Shown: positions 6,910 through 17,342 of the stretch, one piece after another
Position numbering within the stretch: the stretch's first letter is position 1
How the letters are laid out: each line of letters begins with the position of its first letter
Source: Terriglobia bacterium
GTDB taxonomy: Bacteria > Acidobacteriota > Terriglobia > Terriglobales > Acidobacteriaceae
Length of the DNA: 64,000 bases
Reading direction: 5' to 3'
NCBI GenBank assembly: GCA_021324365.1
Contig: JAJPJE010000061.1
Coordinates: forward strand, 21,210-85,209
The notes under the pieces: model-generated
What the model saw: only the letters and a program-made list of their open reading frames with translations
Told to the model about the DNA's origin: nothing
The model's database searches: none
Program-made: the position numbers and the translations under genes

Positions 6910-9900
6910 TTATTCAGCGGAAGTCACGAGTTCCGGCGACATCAACTCAACGACACAACCGCTCGTCTTGCATGAAACAGTGCCACGGCGCACCAGCTTC
7001 GTCGGGGTATCGTCGGGAAAAAGTACACCGTATTTTTCACTAGAAAGCCTTTTTGCCGCCTCACGAACCTTATCGTCACCGCTGAGGACCTTAACAGCAT
7101 CCACCTTCGGGCCAGGTGAAAAGACGAGCGCAATGTTTCCCTGCATCTTATCGGGTCCAAGAGCGCCTACATTGATGTCGGTAATCGACGCCAGTTCCGT
7201 CGTGGCCTGCTTCAGCGCCTCTTCTTCCTTCTTTTTGTTCTTGAGCAACGCATCGAGATGCTCGCGCGCCTCAGGGTAAGAGTGCTGCGTAACCACTGCC
7301 ATTGCATAAAGCTGCGCCGCCTTGTCGGACCGCCCAGTCTTCTCGTAAATCTGGCCGAGGTGATCTCCACATTCGCCGTAGTGGTTGAGTTGCCAGGCGG
7401 CGTCGACATATTTTTCCGCGAGTTGCATGTTTCCTTTCGCGAAGTGAACCCAGCCTAACGTATCCCAATACGAACTAATCTCTGAGACTCGGCCATAGTC
7501 TTCGATCTTCAGGTGATCCGGATCGATGTTGCGTAGCTGAGCGGCGATCTCAGCCACGGCGGATTCCGCGTACTGCTGCGCGCGATCCAGTTGCACCTTG
7601 TGGCGCGCCAGTTCGTAAGCCACATTGTTCCAGACTTCGGGAGTGTTGCTTAGCTCGACCGCCTTGTCGAAAGCAGCCATACCTTTATCGTTTTGACCAA
7701 GTTCCAGGTACACGCGGCCCAACTGCGTGAGCAGTCCGCCATTGCGTGGCTGCAGCGACACGGACTTCTCCAACTCCGGAAGAGCTTCCGCAAACTTGCG
7801 TTGCTCCATCAAAGCATTGGCCAAAGCCGCGTGCGCATTCGGATCAAGGGGATTCACATCCAATTGCTTCTGGAATGCGGCAGCCGCTTCCGGCCATTTG
7901 CGATCCATGGCGTAAGCGAATCCGATACCACCGTTGGCGTAGGAATCATACGGATTAAGATCGAGCTGCTTTTTGAAAGCCGCGATCGCATCGGCATTAC
8001 GCTGCAGGCCCATATAGGCTGCGCCGAGGCCGTTCCAGGCATATTTGTTTTTCGGATCGACCTGAGTAGCTCGCTGAAACGCTTCCAGGGCAGCCTGATT
8101 GTTGTGGTTCTGAAGCGCGGCTTGACCTGCGGCAACAAGATCATCAGCCTTCAAGTCCTGCGGCAGCTTCGGGCCATTGATGTTGTTGGTGTCGAGCGCA
8201 ATTAGCTGCTCTTGGTCGGAGTCGACCACTCGCCGGAAGGCCATGTAGTCGTCGACTCGCGCGCGTGCAATCTCTCGAATCCGCAGATCGACTCGACGTT
8301 CTGCCGTAATGACGTTTTTGTCGGCGTTATAGGAGACTGCGTAATCGCCGTAATCGCGTTTGACAGACGTCGGCAGGGGTAGGCTGATCTTGTATTTTGC
8401 CGGGATTTCGAGCTTGATCTTGAAATCTCCAGTAAATGGGGCGCCCTGCAGGAGCACCGGATCTTCCACCGCTTCCTCGCTATCATCATCGTCGCTGACC
8501 GCCGGAATCGACAGCCGCGGGACCGGCACCTTGAATGTCGGATTGTTGCTCGACCAAGCCATGTAGTTCTGAACGGTAAGCGTGAAGCTGACTTCAAACG
8601 GCTTGCTCGTATCGGAGGGCTTGTCGGCAACCAGGTCAGACACATCTCCGTGGAGCCCGCCAAATTCGCTCATCATGTCTTTCCAGCGTGTCTCCGGAGT
8701 GTTACGAAATGCCGAGCGGAAGAGCAACTCGGAATCGCCACGAGCGGTGTAGTGGACCTTCTCAACCAGCGTGCCTACATCGTTGATCTTCGCATCGATG
8801 TCGGCGAACTGCTGGTTCGGCACCGGAGCATTGGCCGGTGTTTCGATAATCTGCGGCTTGCCCTTGAGGGAAACCCATAACGCTTTCTTGCCGCGGATCT
8901 GGTAGCTCAGCAATCCGAAGGGCGCAACCTCAGGGGTGGTGTCGAGCCACAATTTCATGGTCTTTGGCTCGACATAACTGATGACGTGATCGAATTGCGA
9001 CGGAGACGGAACCTCTTCGTCCAGCTTGCGCCACGAATTGATCAGTACAGGGTCGGCTTCGATTCCGATGGAGGCGAGCATTGCTTCGAGTAATGTGTGC
9101 TTGTCTTTGCAGTCACCGTACTTATTGGCAAAGATTTCGCTGGCAGTGTGTGGCTGGTATCGGCCCACACCGAATGAAAGACTCACATAACGATATTCCG
9201 GGGCAACGTAGTTATAGATGGCCCGGATTTTCTCTTCGTCGGTCTTCTTGTCTTTGGTGAGTTCGAGCGCCTTAGCACGGATTTCAGGGGTGGGCTGCGC
9301 ACGATCTTTCTGCAGTGCCGCATACCACTCGCCTACTTCCTGCCAGTTTTTAAAAGTAGTCAACTGGATGGCGGGTGTGTACAGATCGCGCTCTTTGTAT
9401 TTCTTGATTCGCTCTTTTTTCAACTCCTCGGCAGTCTTATGCACGAGGTTCGAACTGGTCCATGTATAGATGGTGCGATCGCCTTCATCCCGCACCTGCT
9501 GAATCTTGTATTCCGGCGTAGTCTTCAGCTCGATCGAGCGCCCCCTGGGAACATCGAGTTCTAGTTCCTCGTTCAAGATGATGTTGTCGTGATCGAAGTC
9601 ATACTCAAACCAGAACTGGTTGGGAGCGAGCGCCTTCACCACCTTGGTGATCATCTTGTATTCGAGGGTGTCGCCGGGCATCAGCGAAGGAACTGTAATA
9701 TGCTTCTGGCGATAATCGGTATACATCGGCGCCTGACGTAGAACCGGTGCGGTCATGTCCTGCACGTTATCGAGAGGAGCGGTGATCACCGACTTGTCGG
9801 GCTTGATGACACGGACATAGGGAATGTCAACCTGCTCATTATCCTCGCTGTAGCCGACAACCAGTTGTCCCCACTGTTGCACGCCAAGCGCGCTGTTCAC

Positions 9901-10125
9901 CAGAACGCGCATCTCCATCTCGCGGTAGCCCGTACCGTCGTTGTCGAAGCGCACGTGCGACTTCAATTCCTGGATCACGAATGGCTCCTGAGAATAGTCG
10001 GGCGCAGGCGCGGCAGGTTTCGTTTCAGCTTTCGGCGCGGGCGGAAACGGGATTGCCGTTGGAGCTTGAGCAAAAGTGGATGTGGCTACGAGGATGAGAA
10101 CTGCGAGTATCGAAAATCTTTTCAT
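6910..10125 (-). CDS. Secreted DUF3857 / transglutaminase-like / TPR protein
   Basis: The 1071-residue protein begins with a signal peptide (MKRFSILAVLILVATSTFAQ) and a Pro-rich linker. Next come a DUF3857 domain (about residues 50-230; note KPDKSVITAPLDNVQDM and VPSLMPGDTLEYKM) and a transglutaminase-like domain (about 280-430) with the Cys in NKYGDCKDKHTLLEAML, a His in SQFDHVISYV and an Asp in LWLDTTPE, a plausible Cys-His-Asp triad. At least four TPR repeats follow (about 690-850), with an alpha-helical C-terminus. Such proteins are abundant in Acidobacteria and Bacteroidetes and are presumed periplasmic; their substrates are unknown. An upstream in-frame start at 10335 would add 70 residues before the signal peptide and was rejected. 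Confidence 0.88.
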   Translation of the reverse strand: MKRFSILAVLILVATSTFAQAPTAIPFPPAPKAETKPAAPAPDYSQEPFVIQELKSHVRFDNDGTGYREMEMRVLVNSALGVQQWGQLVVGYSEDNEQVDIPYVRVIKPDKSVITAPLDNVQDMTAPVLRQAPMYTDYRQKHITVPSLMPGDTLEYKMITKVVKALAPNQFWFEYDFDHDNIILNEELELDVPRGRSIELKTTPEYKIQQVRDEGDRTIYTWTSSNLVHKTAEELKKERIKKYKERDLYTPAIQLTTFKNWQEVGEWYAALQKDRAQPTPEIRAKALELTKDKKTDEEKIRAIYNYVAPEYRYVSLSFGVGRYQPHTASEIFANKYGDCKDKHTLLEAMLASIGIEADPVLINSWRKLDEEVPSPSQFDHVISYVEPKTMKLWLDTTPEVAPFGLLSYQIRGKKALWVSLKGKPQIIETPANAPVPNQQFADIDAKINDVGTLVEKVHYTARGDSELLFRSAFRNTPETRWKDMMSEFGGLHGDVSDLVADKPSDTSKPFEVSFTLTVQNYMAWSSNNPTFKVPVPRLSIPAVSDDDDSEEAVEDPVLLQGAPFTGDFKIKLEIPAKYKISLPLPTSVKRDYGDYAVSYNADKNVITAERRVDLRIREIARARVDDYMAFRRVVDSDQEQLIALDTNNINGPKLPQDLKADDLVAAGQAALQNHNNQAALEAFQRATQVDPKNKYAWNGLGAAYMGLQRNADAIAAFKKQLDLNPYDSYANGGIGFAYAMDRKWPEAAAAFQKQLDVNPLDPNAHAALANALMEQRKFAEALPELEKSVSLQPRNGGLLTQLGRVYLELGQNDKGMAAFDKAVELSNTPEVWNNVAYELARHKVQLDRAQQYAESAVAEIAAQLRNIDPDHLKIEDYGRVSEISSYWDTLGWVHFAKGNMQLAEKYVDAAWQLNHYGECGDHLGQIYEKTGRSDKAAQLYAMAVVTQHSYPEAREHLDALLKNKKKEEEALKQATTELASITDINVGALGPDKMQGNIALVFSPGPKVDAVKVLSGDDKVREAAKRLSSEKYGVLFPDDTPTKLVRRGTVSCKTSGCVVELMSPELVTSAE

Positions 10126-10392
10126 AAGCAGGAAGGCGCCTGAACTTCTGATCTCAGAACGAGGTTTCAGGACAGACTTGCTTCTATCATTCTGACGCAA
10201 GCTGGCCGACTTGGAAAGCGAACCGACGGTGACTGGCGGGCAGCGACTATAGCGTTCCAGCGGCTCCGGGTATTTCAAGGCCCAAAGAGGGGTTGAGCTT
10301 CGGTCACAGCCGGCAGTGAGCGCCGCTTTCGACAACCGTCGAGCTACTTTGCTACGATGCCCCGCTGATTCTTCAGCTGCCTTTTTAACATC

Positions 10393-11556
10393 GTGAAAAC
10401 CATATTCTTAGCGTCCAAGCTCTTTACTCCCACAGAATCTGTTGAGAAGGCGATCGTCATTGTTGAGGACGGCCGCATTGTGGAAGTCACGTCGCGCGAC
10501 CAGTCGGAAGTAACTATCACGGGCAAGGTCGTCGACCTGGGCGACAAGATCCTGGTGCCCGGGTTCCTGGACATCCACATTCACGGAAACGGTGGACACG
10601 ACATCATGGAAGCCACACCCGACGCCCTGGCTGCGGTCGAGCGTTCGCTCGCGAAACACGGTGTCACGAGTTACTTGCCCACCACGGTGACTGCCGCCGT
10701 GGACCGTACCGTGGATTCACTCCAGAAACTCGCGGACGCCATTGAGGGCACGCATCCATCGTGGGATAGGAGCGATCGCGCGGTTCCACTCGGACTACAC
10801 CTTGAGGGGCCATTCATAAGTCATGCCAAGAAAGGCGTCCATCCGCCGGAGTACATACAAGAGCCTTCGATCGAGCTATTCGAAAAATTTTGGAACGCGG
10901 CACGCGGACACGTGAAGGTGATGACCGTTGCGCCGGAAACGAAGAATGCGCCTGCAATGATCGCCGACGCCACGGAGAAGGGCGTCTGCGTTAGTCTGGG
11001 CCACTCGAACGCGACCTGCGAAGAAACTGAAGCCGGGATCAAAGCCGGCGGACGCCACGCGACGCATACTTTTAATGCCATGCGGACGCTCGATCATCAC
11101 GAGCCCGGCATTCTAGGCACCACGCTTTCCAACTCACGGATGACGGCCGAGATCATCGCCGATGGCATTCACGTGCATCCGGACATGGTGCGACTGTTCG
11201 TTCGCGCCAAAGGTCTGGACCACGCAGTGCTGATTACGGACGGCATCAGCGCCACCGGAATGGGCGATGGCCGTTTCATGCTGGGCAGCTTTGAAGTGGA
11301 AGTCAAAGGGGAGCGCGCGGAAGCGAACGGAGTGCTGGCGGGCAGCGTGCTGACCTTAGACCGAGCAGTGCGGAACGTGATGAAGTTTGCCGGATGCAAA
11401 CTGCAGGAAGCTGTACGCCTGGCCACCCTGAATCCTGCCCGGGTGATTGGCGTGAGCGACCGCAAGGGCAAAATCGCTCCCGGCGCGGATGCGGACTTCG
11501 CGGTGCTTACATCGTCCGGTGAGGTGGTACGCACGATTCTCGCGGGGCGCGTGTAA
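10393..11556 (+). CDS. nagA: N-acetylglucosamine-6-phosphate deacetylase
   Basis: NagA hydrolyses GlcNAc-6-phosphate to GlcN-6-phosphate and acetate, the first committed cytoplasmic step of amino-sugar use. The 387-residue protein shows the amidohydrolase metal motif PGFLDIHIHGNGGHDIMEA, LGLHLEGPFI, then SLGHSNATCEE, ATHTFNAM and the catalytic Asp in LITDGISATGMGDG, ending with LNPARVIG and KGKIAPGADADFAVL. Length and motif order fit the family. The start is a GTG with no strong Shine-Dalgarno. A GlmS-like SIS protein follows 200 bp downstream in the same direction, a pairing that makes a GlcNAc catabolic route. Confidence 0.95.
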   Translation: MKTIFLASKLFTPTESVEKAIVIVEDGRIVEVTSRDQSEVTITGKVVDLGDKILVPGFLDIHIHGNGGHDIMEATPDALAAVERSLAKHGVTSYLPTTVTAAVDRTVDSLQKLADAIEGTHPSWDRSDRAVPLGLHLEGPFISHAKKGVHPPEYIQEPSIELFEKFWNAARGHVKVMTVAPETKNAPAMIADATEKGVCVSLGHSNATCEETEAGIKAGGRHATHTFNAMRTLDHHEPGILGTTLSNSRMTAEIIADGIHVHPDMVRLFVRAKGLDHAVLITDGISATGMGDGRFMLGSFEVEVKGERAEANGVLAGSVLTLDRAVRNVMKFAGCKLQEAVRLATLNPARVIGVSDRKGKIAPGADADFAVLTSSGEVVRTILAGRV

Positions 11557-11755
11557 CTGAACTGTACTTCCGTCTTTACGTCAAGCGAAGGCAGTACGGT
11601 GGGGCACCCTCGGTTCGAAGCCGGGCAAACTGCTGCATCGCACTCTCTCGTCCGCGAAGCTCTGACGTATCGCATGGGGTCGTGCGGATAAACTTGACCT
11701 GCACCCATCTTTTCCGATATCCAAGTGCTATATAGTTGTTGCATTGGAGTCCTTC

Positions 11756-12886
11756 ATGCGCGACAAAGGCCGCTTTCCGCACTTCATGATCAAGGAGATC
11801 TTCGAGCAGCCGCAGGCGGTGCGGGACACGATTACGGACAATTTGTCGCCGAAAACAGGCCGGGTGGAACTGGCGGTTACGAGGAGAATCCCGCGCGACG
11901 CGTCGTCCACGTTCAAAAAGATAACGATCGCCGCGTCGGGAACCAGTCGGCATGCAGGAATTGCGGGCAGCTACATGATCGAGGAATTGTCGGGCATTCC
12001 GGTAGACGTCGAATACGCGAGTGAGTTTGAGTACGGCAATCCGATCACTGGGCCGGAATATCTGACGATCGTAATTACGCAGTCGGGCGAGACTGCCGAC
12101 ACTTTGGGAGCGCAAAGGCTCGCGCAAACGCGGGGATCGCGTGTGCTGGCAATCACGAATGTGCTGGATTCGACAATCGCGCGCGAAGCCGACGCGGTGA
12201 TCCACACGCAGGCGGGGCCGGAGATCAGTATCGCTTCGACGAAAGCGTTCGGTGCCCAGTTGGTCGCACTCTATTTGCTGGCGGTCTATTTGGGGGAGAC
12301 TCGCGGGACGCTGTCCGACGAGAAGGTTTCGCAAGTCGTGAAAGAGCTGCTTGCTCTTCCCGACAGGATTGAAAAAGTGCTGGCCCAGAATGATCTCTGC
12401 GAGCAACTGGCGAAGAGATACTACAAGATGGATGATTTTCTCTACATCGGGCGCAACGTGCATTATCCGATCGCTCTAGATGGCGCCCTGAAATTGAAAG
12501 AGACGTCATACATCCATGCGGAAGGGTATCCAGCGGGAGAAATCAAGCACGGGCCGTATGCGTTGATCGACGAGCAGGTCCCCGTAGTCGGCATCGCCAC
12601 ACGGGACCTCAGCGACCCGCAATCGGTGCTTCGCGCCGAGCGAACCATCAATAATCTGCGTGAGGTGAAAGAGACCGGCGGGCGCGTGATCGCGGTGGCT
12701 ACCGAAGGCGACAGCGAAGTGGCAGATGTTGCGCATCACGTGATTACGGTGCCGAAAGCTCCGGAACTGCTCTCGCCAATTCTCGAGATTGTTCCGTTGC
12801 AGATGCTCGCGTATCACATCGCCGTGCACCGCGGAGTAGATGTCGACCGGCCGCGGAACCTGGTGAAGTCGGTCACGATGGAATAG
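11756..12886 (+). CDS. GlmS-like SIS-domain protein, probable glucosamine-6-phosphate deaminase (NagB-II type)
   Basis: The 376-residue protein consists only of the two SIS (isomerase) domains of GlmS; the N-terminal glutaminase domain is absent. Conserved features include ASGTSRHAG, TQSGETADT, EISIASTKAF, SYIHAEGYPAGEIKHGPYAL and the C-terminal DRPRNLVKSVTME, matching the sugar-phosphate-binding and catalytic residues of GlmS. Without a glutaminase domain the enzyme would release or use free ammonia; the location after nagA points to deamination of GlcN-6-P to fructose-6-P, as in the NagB-II enzymes described in Shewanella. The ATG at 11756 has GGAG upstream; a TTG at 11744 is the alternative. 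An amidotransferase-independent GlmS role cannot be excluded. Confidence 0.85.
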   Translation: MRDKGRFPHFMIKEIFEQPQAVRDTITDNLSPKTGRVELAVTRRIPRDASSTFKKITIAASGTSRHAGIAGSYMIEELSGIPVDVEYASEFEYGNPITGPEYLTIVITQSGETADTLGAQRLAQTRGSRVLAITNVLDSTIAREADAVIHTQAGPEISIASTKAFGAQLVALYLLAVYLGETRGTLSDEKVSQVVKELLALPDRIEKVLAQNDLCEQLAKRYYKMDDFLYIGRNVHYPIALDGALKLKETSYIHAEGYPAGEIKHGPYALIDEQVPVVGIATRDLSDPQSVLRAERTINNLREVKETGGRVIAVATEGDSEVADVAHHVITVPKAPELLSPILEIVPLQMLAYHIAVHRGVDVDRPRNLVKSVTME

Positions 12887-13019
12887 TTTCAGTCAAAACA
12901 ATGCTGTTGCAGCAATCAGGTTGGGCACCCCATCCCCGTAGCATCACGGGGATGTGGATTTTTATTCGTGTGCGATTTCGCTGAAGCCTCTCCTCCTGCC
13001 GCCGCATCCTATCGCCATC

Positions 13020-14006
<987 letters not shown>

Positions 14007-14494
14007 GAGGGTAAGGAGTGCCTCCCCAGCCGGATTCGCACGGTTAACATTACCCTCGGCTTACCCGTGGGCTATTGAATTTCTGCCCTGCGGCTCAAAA
14101 CTGAGGGGCCGAGCCTAGTTCCTGTGGCAAGACAGTGATGTTGGCCAAGACTTCGCGCTCCGAACTGCCCATCGTCCGCTCTCACCTGCGCTCTTGCGCG
14201 GCTCCAAAAGTAAAGACTGTGCCGCGCGCGAAAGTGTTCAAGTTTGTTTTGCGAGAGTAGCAGAAAAGCTGTAGGCCGTAGTCAATCGTCAGTGATTAGT
14301 GCTTCGATGTTAAGGATTAGTGCTGGTGGAGGCTATCCGGTAATGGGAGGAATTCTCAAACCGCAACTTTCGCTGCGGGGCAAAAGCCTGGCATATGTTC
14401 TTCCGAACGGCGCGGCTGAAGCCTCGCCCTTTCAAATCACATTTATGAAACCCGTTCTACTGACTTTCTGACTACTCGCTACTGGCTATTGGTT
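14007..14494. other. Intergenic region, no gene seen, holds a degenerate repeat
   Basis: This 488-bp gap lies between the aldo/keto reductase and the convergent efflux gene. Only short unconvincing frames are present. It contains loosely repeated GATTAGTGCT phrases near 14293-14325 and the degenerate double-palindrome copy at 14380-14438. No tRNA or strong terminator was recognised. Confidence 0.6.
14380..14438 (+). repeat. Degenerate copy of the trmD-end repeat
   Basis: Read on the plus strand, this segment aligns by eye with the reverse complement of 2381-2446: CAAAAGCC-TGGCATATGTT, then CGAACGGCGCGGCTGAAGCC and a CGCCCTTTCAAA end. The palindromes are decayed but order and spacing are kept, supporting one dispersed repeat family. 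Confidence 0.6.
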
Positions 14495-16075
14495 TTAATG
14501 CATTCCCGCGCCAGGGCCGGCCTTGTGGCGCGGGGCTCGCATCAGCAGGATCAGCGGCATCACGGCCAGGAACATAAAGCCCAGAAGCCGGAAGGAGTGC
14601 AAGAACGCGAGGATGGACGCCTGCTGCTGGACCATGCCGTAAATAGCCCCGTAGGCTTGCTTTGTCGCGGTGGCGAAGTCCATGCCTTTGGACATGAACA
14701 TGGCACGCGCGCCCTGGAAGATGGTTTGTGCGGCGGGATTGTACGGATTGGTGTTCTTTCCCAGTACGTTGATATTGACCTGTGTCTGGCGTGCGACGAT
14801 GGTGGTTACCGCAGCAATTCCGACACTGCCACCAATGTTGCGCATCAGGTTGAACAAGCTCGTGGCATTCCCCATCTGCTCTTTGGGAATAGGATCGTGC
14901 GTTATGGTCGTGAGTGGCACGAACAGAAATCCCAGCGAGGTTCCCTGTACGAATTGCGGCCAGAAGATGTCCCAGTATCCGGCGTTCAAGTTGATCTTGC
15001 CCAGCCACCACATGGAAAATGCCGCCACCGAAAAGCCGATCCCCAGCAACTTACGCGGTTCGACTTTCGACATCAGCACGCCCACCAACGGCATGGCGAT
15101 GAACGAGCCGAGTCCGCGCGGCAGCATAGCGAGGCCAGCATTGAGCGCCGGGTATCCCAGAAGGGTTTGCAGAAGAATCGGAATCAGAACGGTGCTTCCG
15201 TACAAGACAAAACCGAGCACCGTCATTAGGAAGACACCGCTAGCGTAGGTACGGTTCTTAAAAACGCGCAAGTTCACGATGGGATGGTTATCGAGCAGTT
15301 CGTTGAGAACGAACCAGCTTAATCCGATGATCGTGATCACCAGGAGAATCGAGATGAAGTGCGAGGCGAGCCAGTCGTCTTCCTGCCCTTTATCGAGCAT
15401 GATCTGCAGCGCCCCGATCCCAACTGCCAAGAGGCCTATCCCCCAGTAATCGATGCTCTGCGCCTTGCGGGAAATATAAGCTGGATCGAAGATGAACAGC
15501 GACGACATGATCAGGCCGACAATACCGACCGGCAGATTGATATAAAAGACCCAGCGCCAGCTATAACTGTCGGTGATCCAGCCTCCCAGTACTGGACCCA
15601 GCATTGGAGCGACAACGATACCAAGTCCCCAGAATGCCATGGCTTTGCCGCGCCCTTCCGGCGGAAACGCTTCGAGCATAATGGCCTGCGAAAGAGGCTG
15701 CAGTCCGCCACCGCAAGCGCCCTGAATGATGCGGAAGAAAATCAGGAATGGAAGGCTGGGTGCAAGCCCGCAGAAAAATGACGCGATCGTGAAACCCGCG
15801 ATCGAGGTCATGAGGATGCGCTTACGGCCAAAGTGATTGGCCAGCCATCCGGTCATGGGAAGGACGATCGCATTCGCCACCAGGTAAGAAGTCAGTACCC
15901 ACGTCGACTCGTCAACGCTGGCGGAAAGGTTGCCGGCAATGTGTGGCAACGAGACATTGACCACCGTGGTGTCGAGCACTTCCATGAAGGTGCCCAACAT
16001 TACCGAGATGGCGATGATCCACGGATTGATGACTGGGATGTTCCGGTCAGTTATCGCAGCAGAATTGCTACTCAC
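14495..16075 (-). CDS. emrB: DHA2-family multidrug efflux MFS transporter (EmrB type)
   Basis: The 526-residue inner-membrane protein has about 14 transmembrane helices. MFS/DHA2 markers are FMEVLDTTVVNVSLPHIAG in helix 1, the WLANHFGRKR loop between helices 2 and 3, and the motif C-like segment WGLGIVVAPMLGPVLGGWI in helix 5. Such pumps use the proton gradient to expel hydrophobic drugs and work with a periplasmic adaptor and TolC. The adaptor gene emrA-like lies 19 bp upstream and a TolC-like gene before that, so the three make a complete tripartite pump operon. The substrate is not predictable. Confidence 0.92.
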   Translation of the reverse strand: MSSNSAAITDRNIPVINPWIIAISVMLGTFMEVLDTTVVNVSLPHIAGNLSASVDESTWVLTSYLVANAIVLPMTGWLANHFGRKRILMTSIAGFTIASFFCGLAPSLPFLIFFRIIQGACGGGLQPLSQAIMLEAFPPEGRGKAMAFWGLGIVVAPMLGPVLGGWITDSYSWRWVFYINLPVGIVGLIMSSLFIFDPAYISRKAQSIDYWGIGLLAVGIGALQIMLDKGQEDDWLASHFISILLVITIIGLSWFVLNELLDNHPIVNLRVFKNRTYASGVFLMTVLGFVLYGSTVLIPILLQTLLGYPALNAGLAMLPRGLGSFIAMPLVGVLMSKVEPRKLLGIGFSVAAFSMWWLGKINLNAGYWDIFWPQFVQGTSLGFLFVPLTTITHDPIPKEQMGNATSLFNLMRNIGGSVGIAAVTTIVARQTQVNINVLGKNTNPYNPAAQTIFQGARAMFMSKGMDFATATKQAYGAIYGMVQQQASILAFLHSFRLLGFMFLAVMPLILLMRAPRHKAGPGAGMH

Positions 16076-16094
16076 CCTGCGGGCTCTCCCATAG

Positions 16095-17342
16095 CTACTT
16101 GGTAATGACTGTCGGTTCTACCGACATTCCCGGTCGCAGCCGGTGTCCGGGATCTTCTCCCTTATCCAAATTAATGCGCACGGGAACGCGCTGGACTACT
16201 TTCACGTAGTTGCCGGTCGCGTTCTCCGGAGGCAACAGGCTGAAGCGCGCACCGGTTGCGCCTCCAAAACTGGCAACGTAGCCTTTGTAGTCATGATCGA
16301 AGGCATCGACGTGAATGGTGGCGTGCTGGCCGACCTTCATGTCTTTGAGCTGTGTTTCTTTGAAGTTCGCCGTCACCCACAGGTCTTCAAGGTCAACGAG
16401 GGAGAATAGGGGCTGTCCGGCGGCGATGACTGATCCCGGCTCGACACTGCGTTTGCTGACGACACCATCAAAGGGCGCGTGAATCGTTGTGTATTCCAGA
16501 TTAAGTTTTGCCTGATCCACAGCGGCCTGCCGCGTCTTTACTGCAGCCTCGGCAGCTCCGGCGCGCGCGCGGAATTGCGCTACCTGCTGCGGCGCGATTT
16601 GAGCTGCTCGAACGTTAGCCTGGGCTTGGACGACGTGGCTTTCTGCGGTGGCGACGGCGGAGCGGGCAGCATCCAGAGTGGCCCGCGCGGCCTGCTCTGC
16701 AGCTACAGCCGCATCATACTGTTGCTTCGAAATTTCGTCCTTGTCGACGAGTTGCTGATAGCGCTTCAGGTCCTGAGAGGTCTTCACATAATTAGCGTCA
16801 GCTTCGGCGACCTGCGCCTGCGCAGCGGAAACTTCGTGCTGAGCCGCATTCAACGCCGCATGCGACACATCGATGTTGCTGGTCGAGGTTGTGCTGGTGA
16901 TTGGAACGCCAGTTTGCGCGGCGCGGGCAGTAGCAATTGCATCGGCAAGGTCGGCTTCGGCTTTCTCCAGCATTACCTGGTAGTCCTTCGGATCGAGTTG
17001 GACGAGAATCTGGCCGCGCTTCACAACCATGTTGTCGTCAACGTAGACCTCGATGGCAGTTCCAGGCACGCGCGACGAAATTGGTCCGATGTGGCCGTCG
17101 ATCTGCGCGTCATCCGTGGACTCACGTGCCGAATAGTAGCTCCAAATGTAAATCCCGAAGGCAATCCCAATGATCAGTAAGAAGATGAGGGCCCATTTGG
17201 CACGAGGGTGCTGCCGGAAATATCCGCGGGCCTTAGCGGATTTCGACCGGTCTTCGACTTCTTCCGGCCAAGGCTCGCGAGGCGCTTCGGTCTCGTGGTT
17301 CATGACTGCTTGTTTTGGCTCGTCTTCGCGCACGTCCGCCAC
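16095..17342 (-). CDS. emrA: HlyD-family membrane fusion protein (EmrA type)
   Basis: The 415-residue adaptor has a cytoplasmic N-terminus, one transmembrane helix (about residues 48-68, WALIFLLIIGIAFGIYIWSY), a lipoyl/beta-barrel half motif (GPISSRVPGTAIEVYVDDN), a long Ala/Gln-rich coiled-coil hairpin (about 140-270), and the second half motif with TIHAPFDGVVSKRSVEPGS. This architecture links an inner-membrane MFS pump to an outer-membrane TolC. The GTG start at 17342 overlaps the TAG stop of the upstream tolC-like gene by one base, which indicates translational coupling. Confidence 0.92.
   Translation of the reverse strand: MADVREDEPKQAVMNHETEAPREPWPEEVEDRSKSAKARGYFRQHPRAKWALIFLLIIGIAFGIYIWSYYSARESTDDAQIDGHIGPISSRVPGTAIEVYVDDNMVVKRGQILVQLDPKDYQVMLEKAEADLADAIATARAAQTGVPITSTTSTSNIDVSHAALNAAQHEVSAAQAQVAEADANYVKTSQDLKRYQQLVDKDEISKQQYDAAVAAEQAARATLDAARSAVATAESHVVQAQANVRAAQIAPQQVAQFRARAGAAEAAVKTRQAAVDQAKLNLEYTTIHAPFDGVVSKRSVEPGSVIAAGQPLFSLVDLEDLWVTANFKETQLKDMKVGQHATIHVDAFDHDYKGYVASFGGATGARFSLLPPENATGNYVKVVQRVPVRINLDKGEDPGHRLRPGMSVEPTVITK

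Noticed and set aside
10126..10335. 70-residue N-terminal extension of the DUF3857 protein
   Set aside because: It precedes an obvious signal peptide and is rich in Ser/Arg/Pro like untranslated sequence.
11620..11660. T-arm-like sequence GGTTCGAA suggesting a tRNA
   Set aside because: No acceptor, anticodon or D arm could be paired around it, so it is not a tRNA gene.
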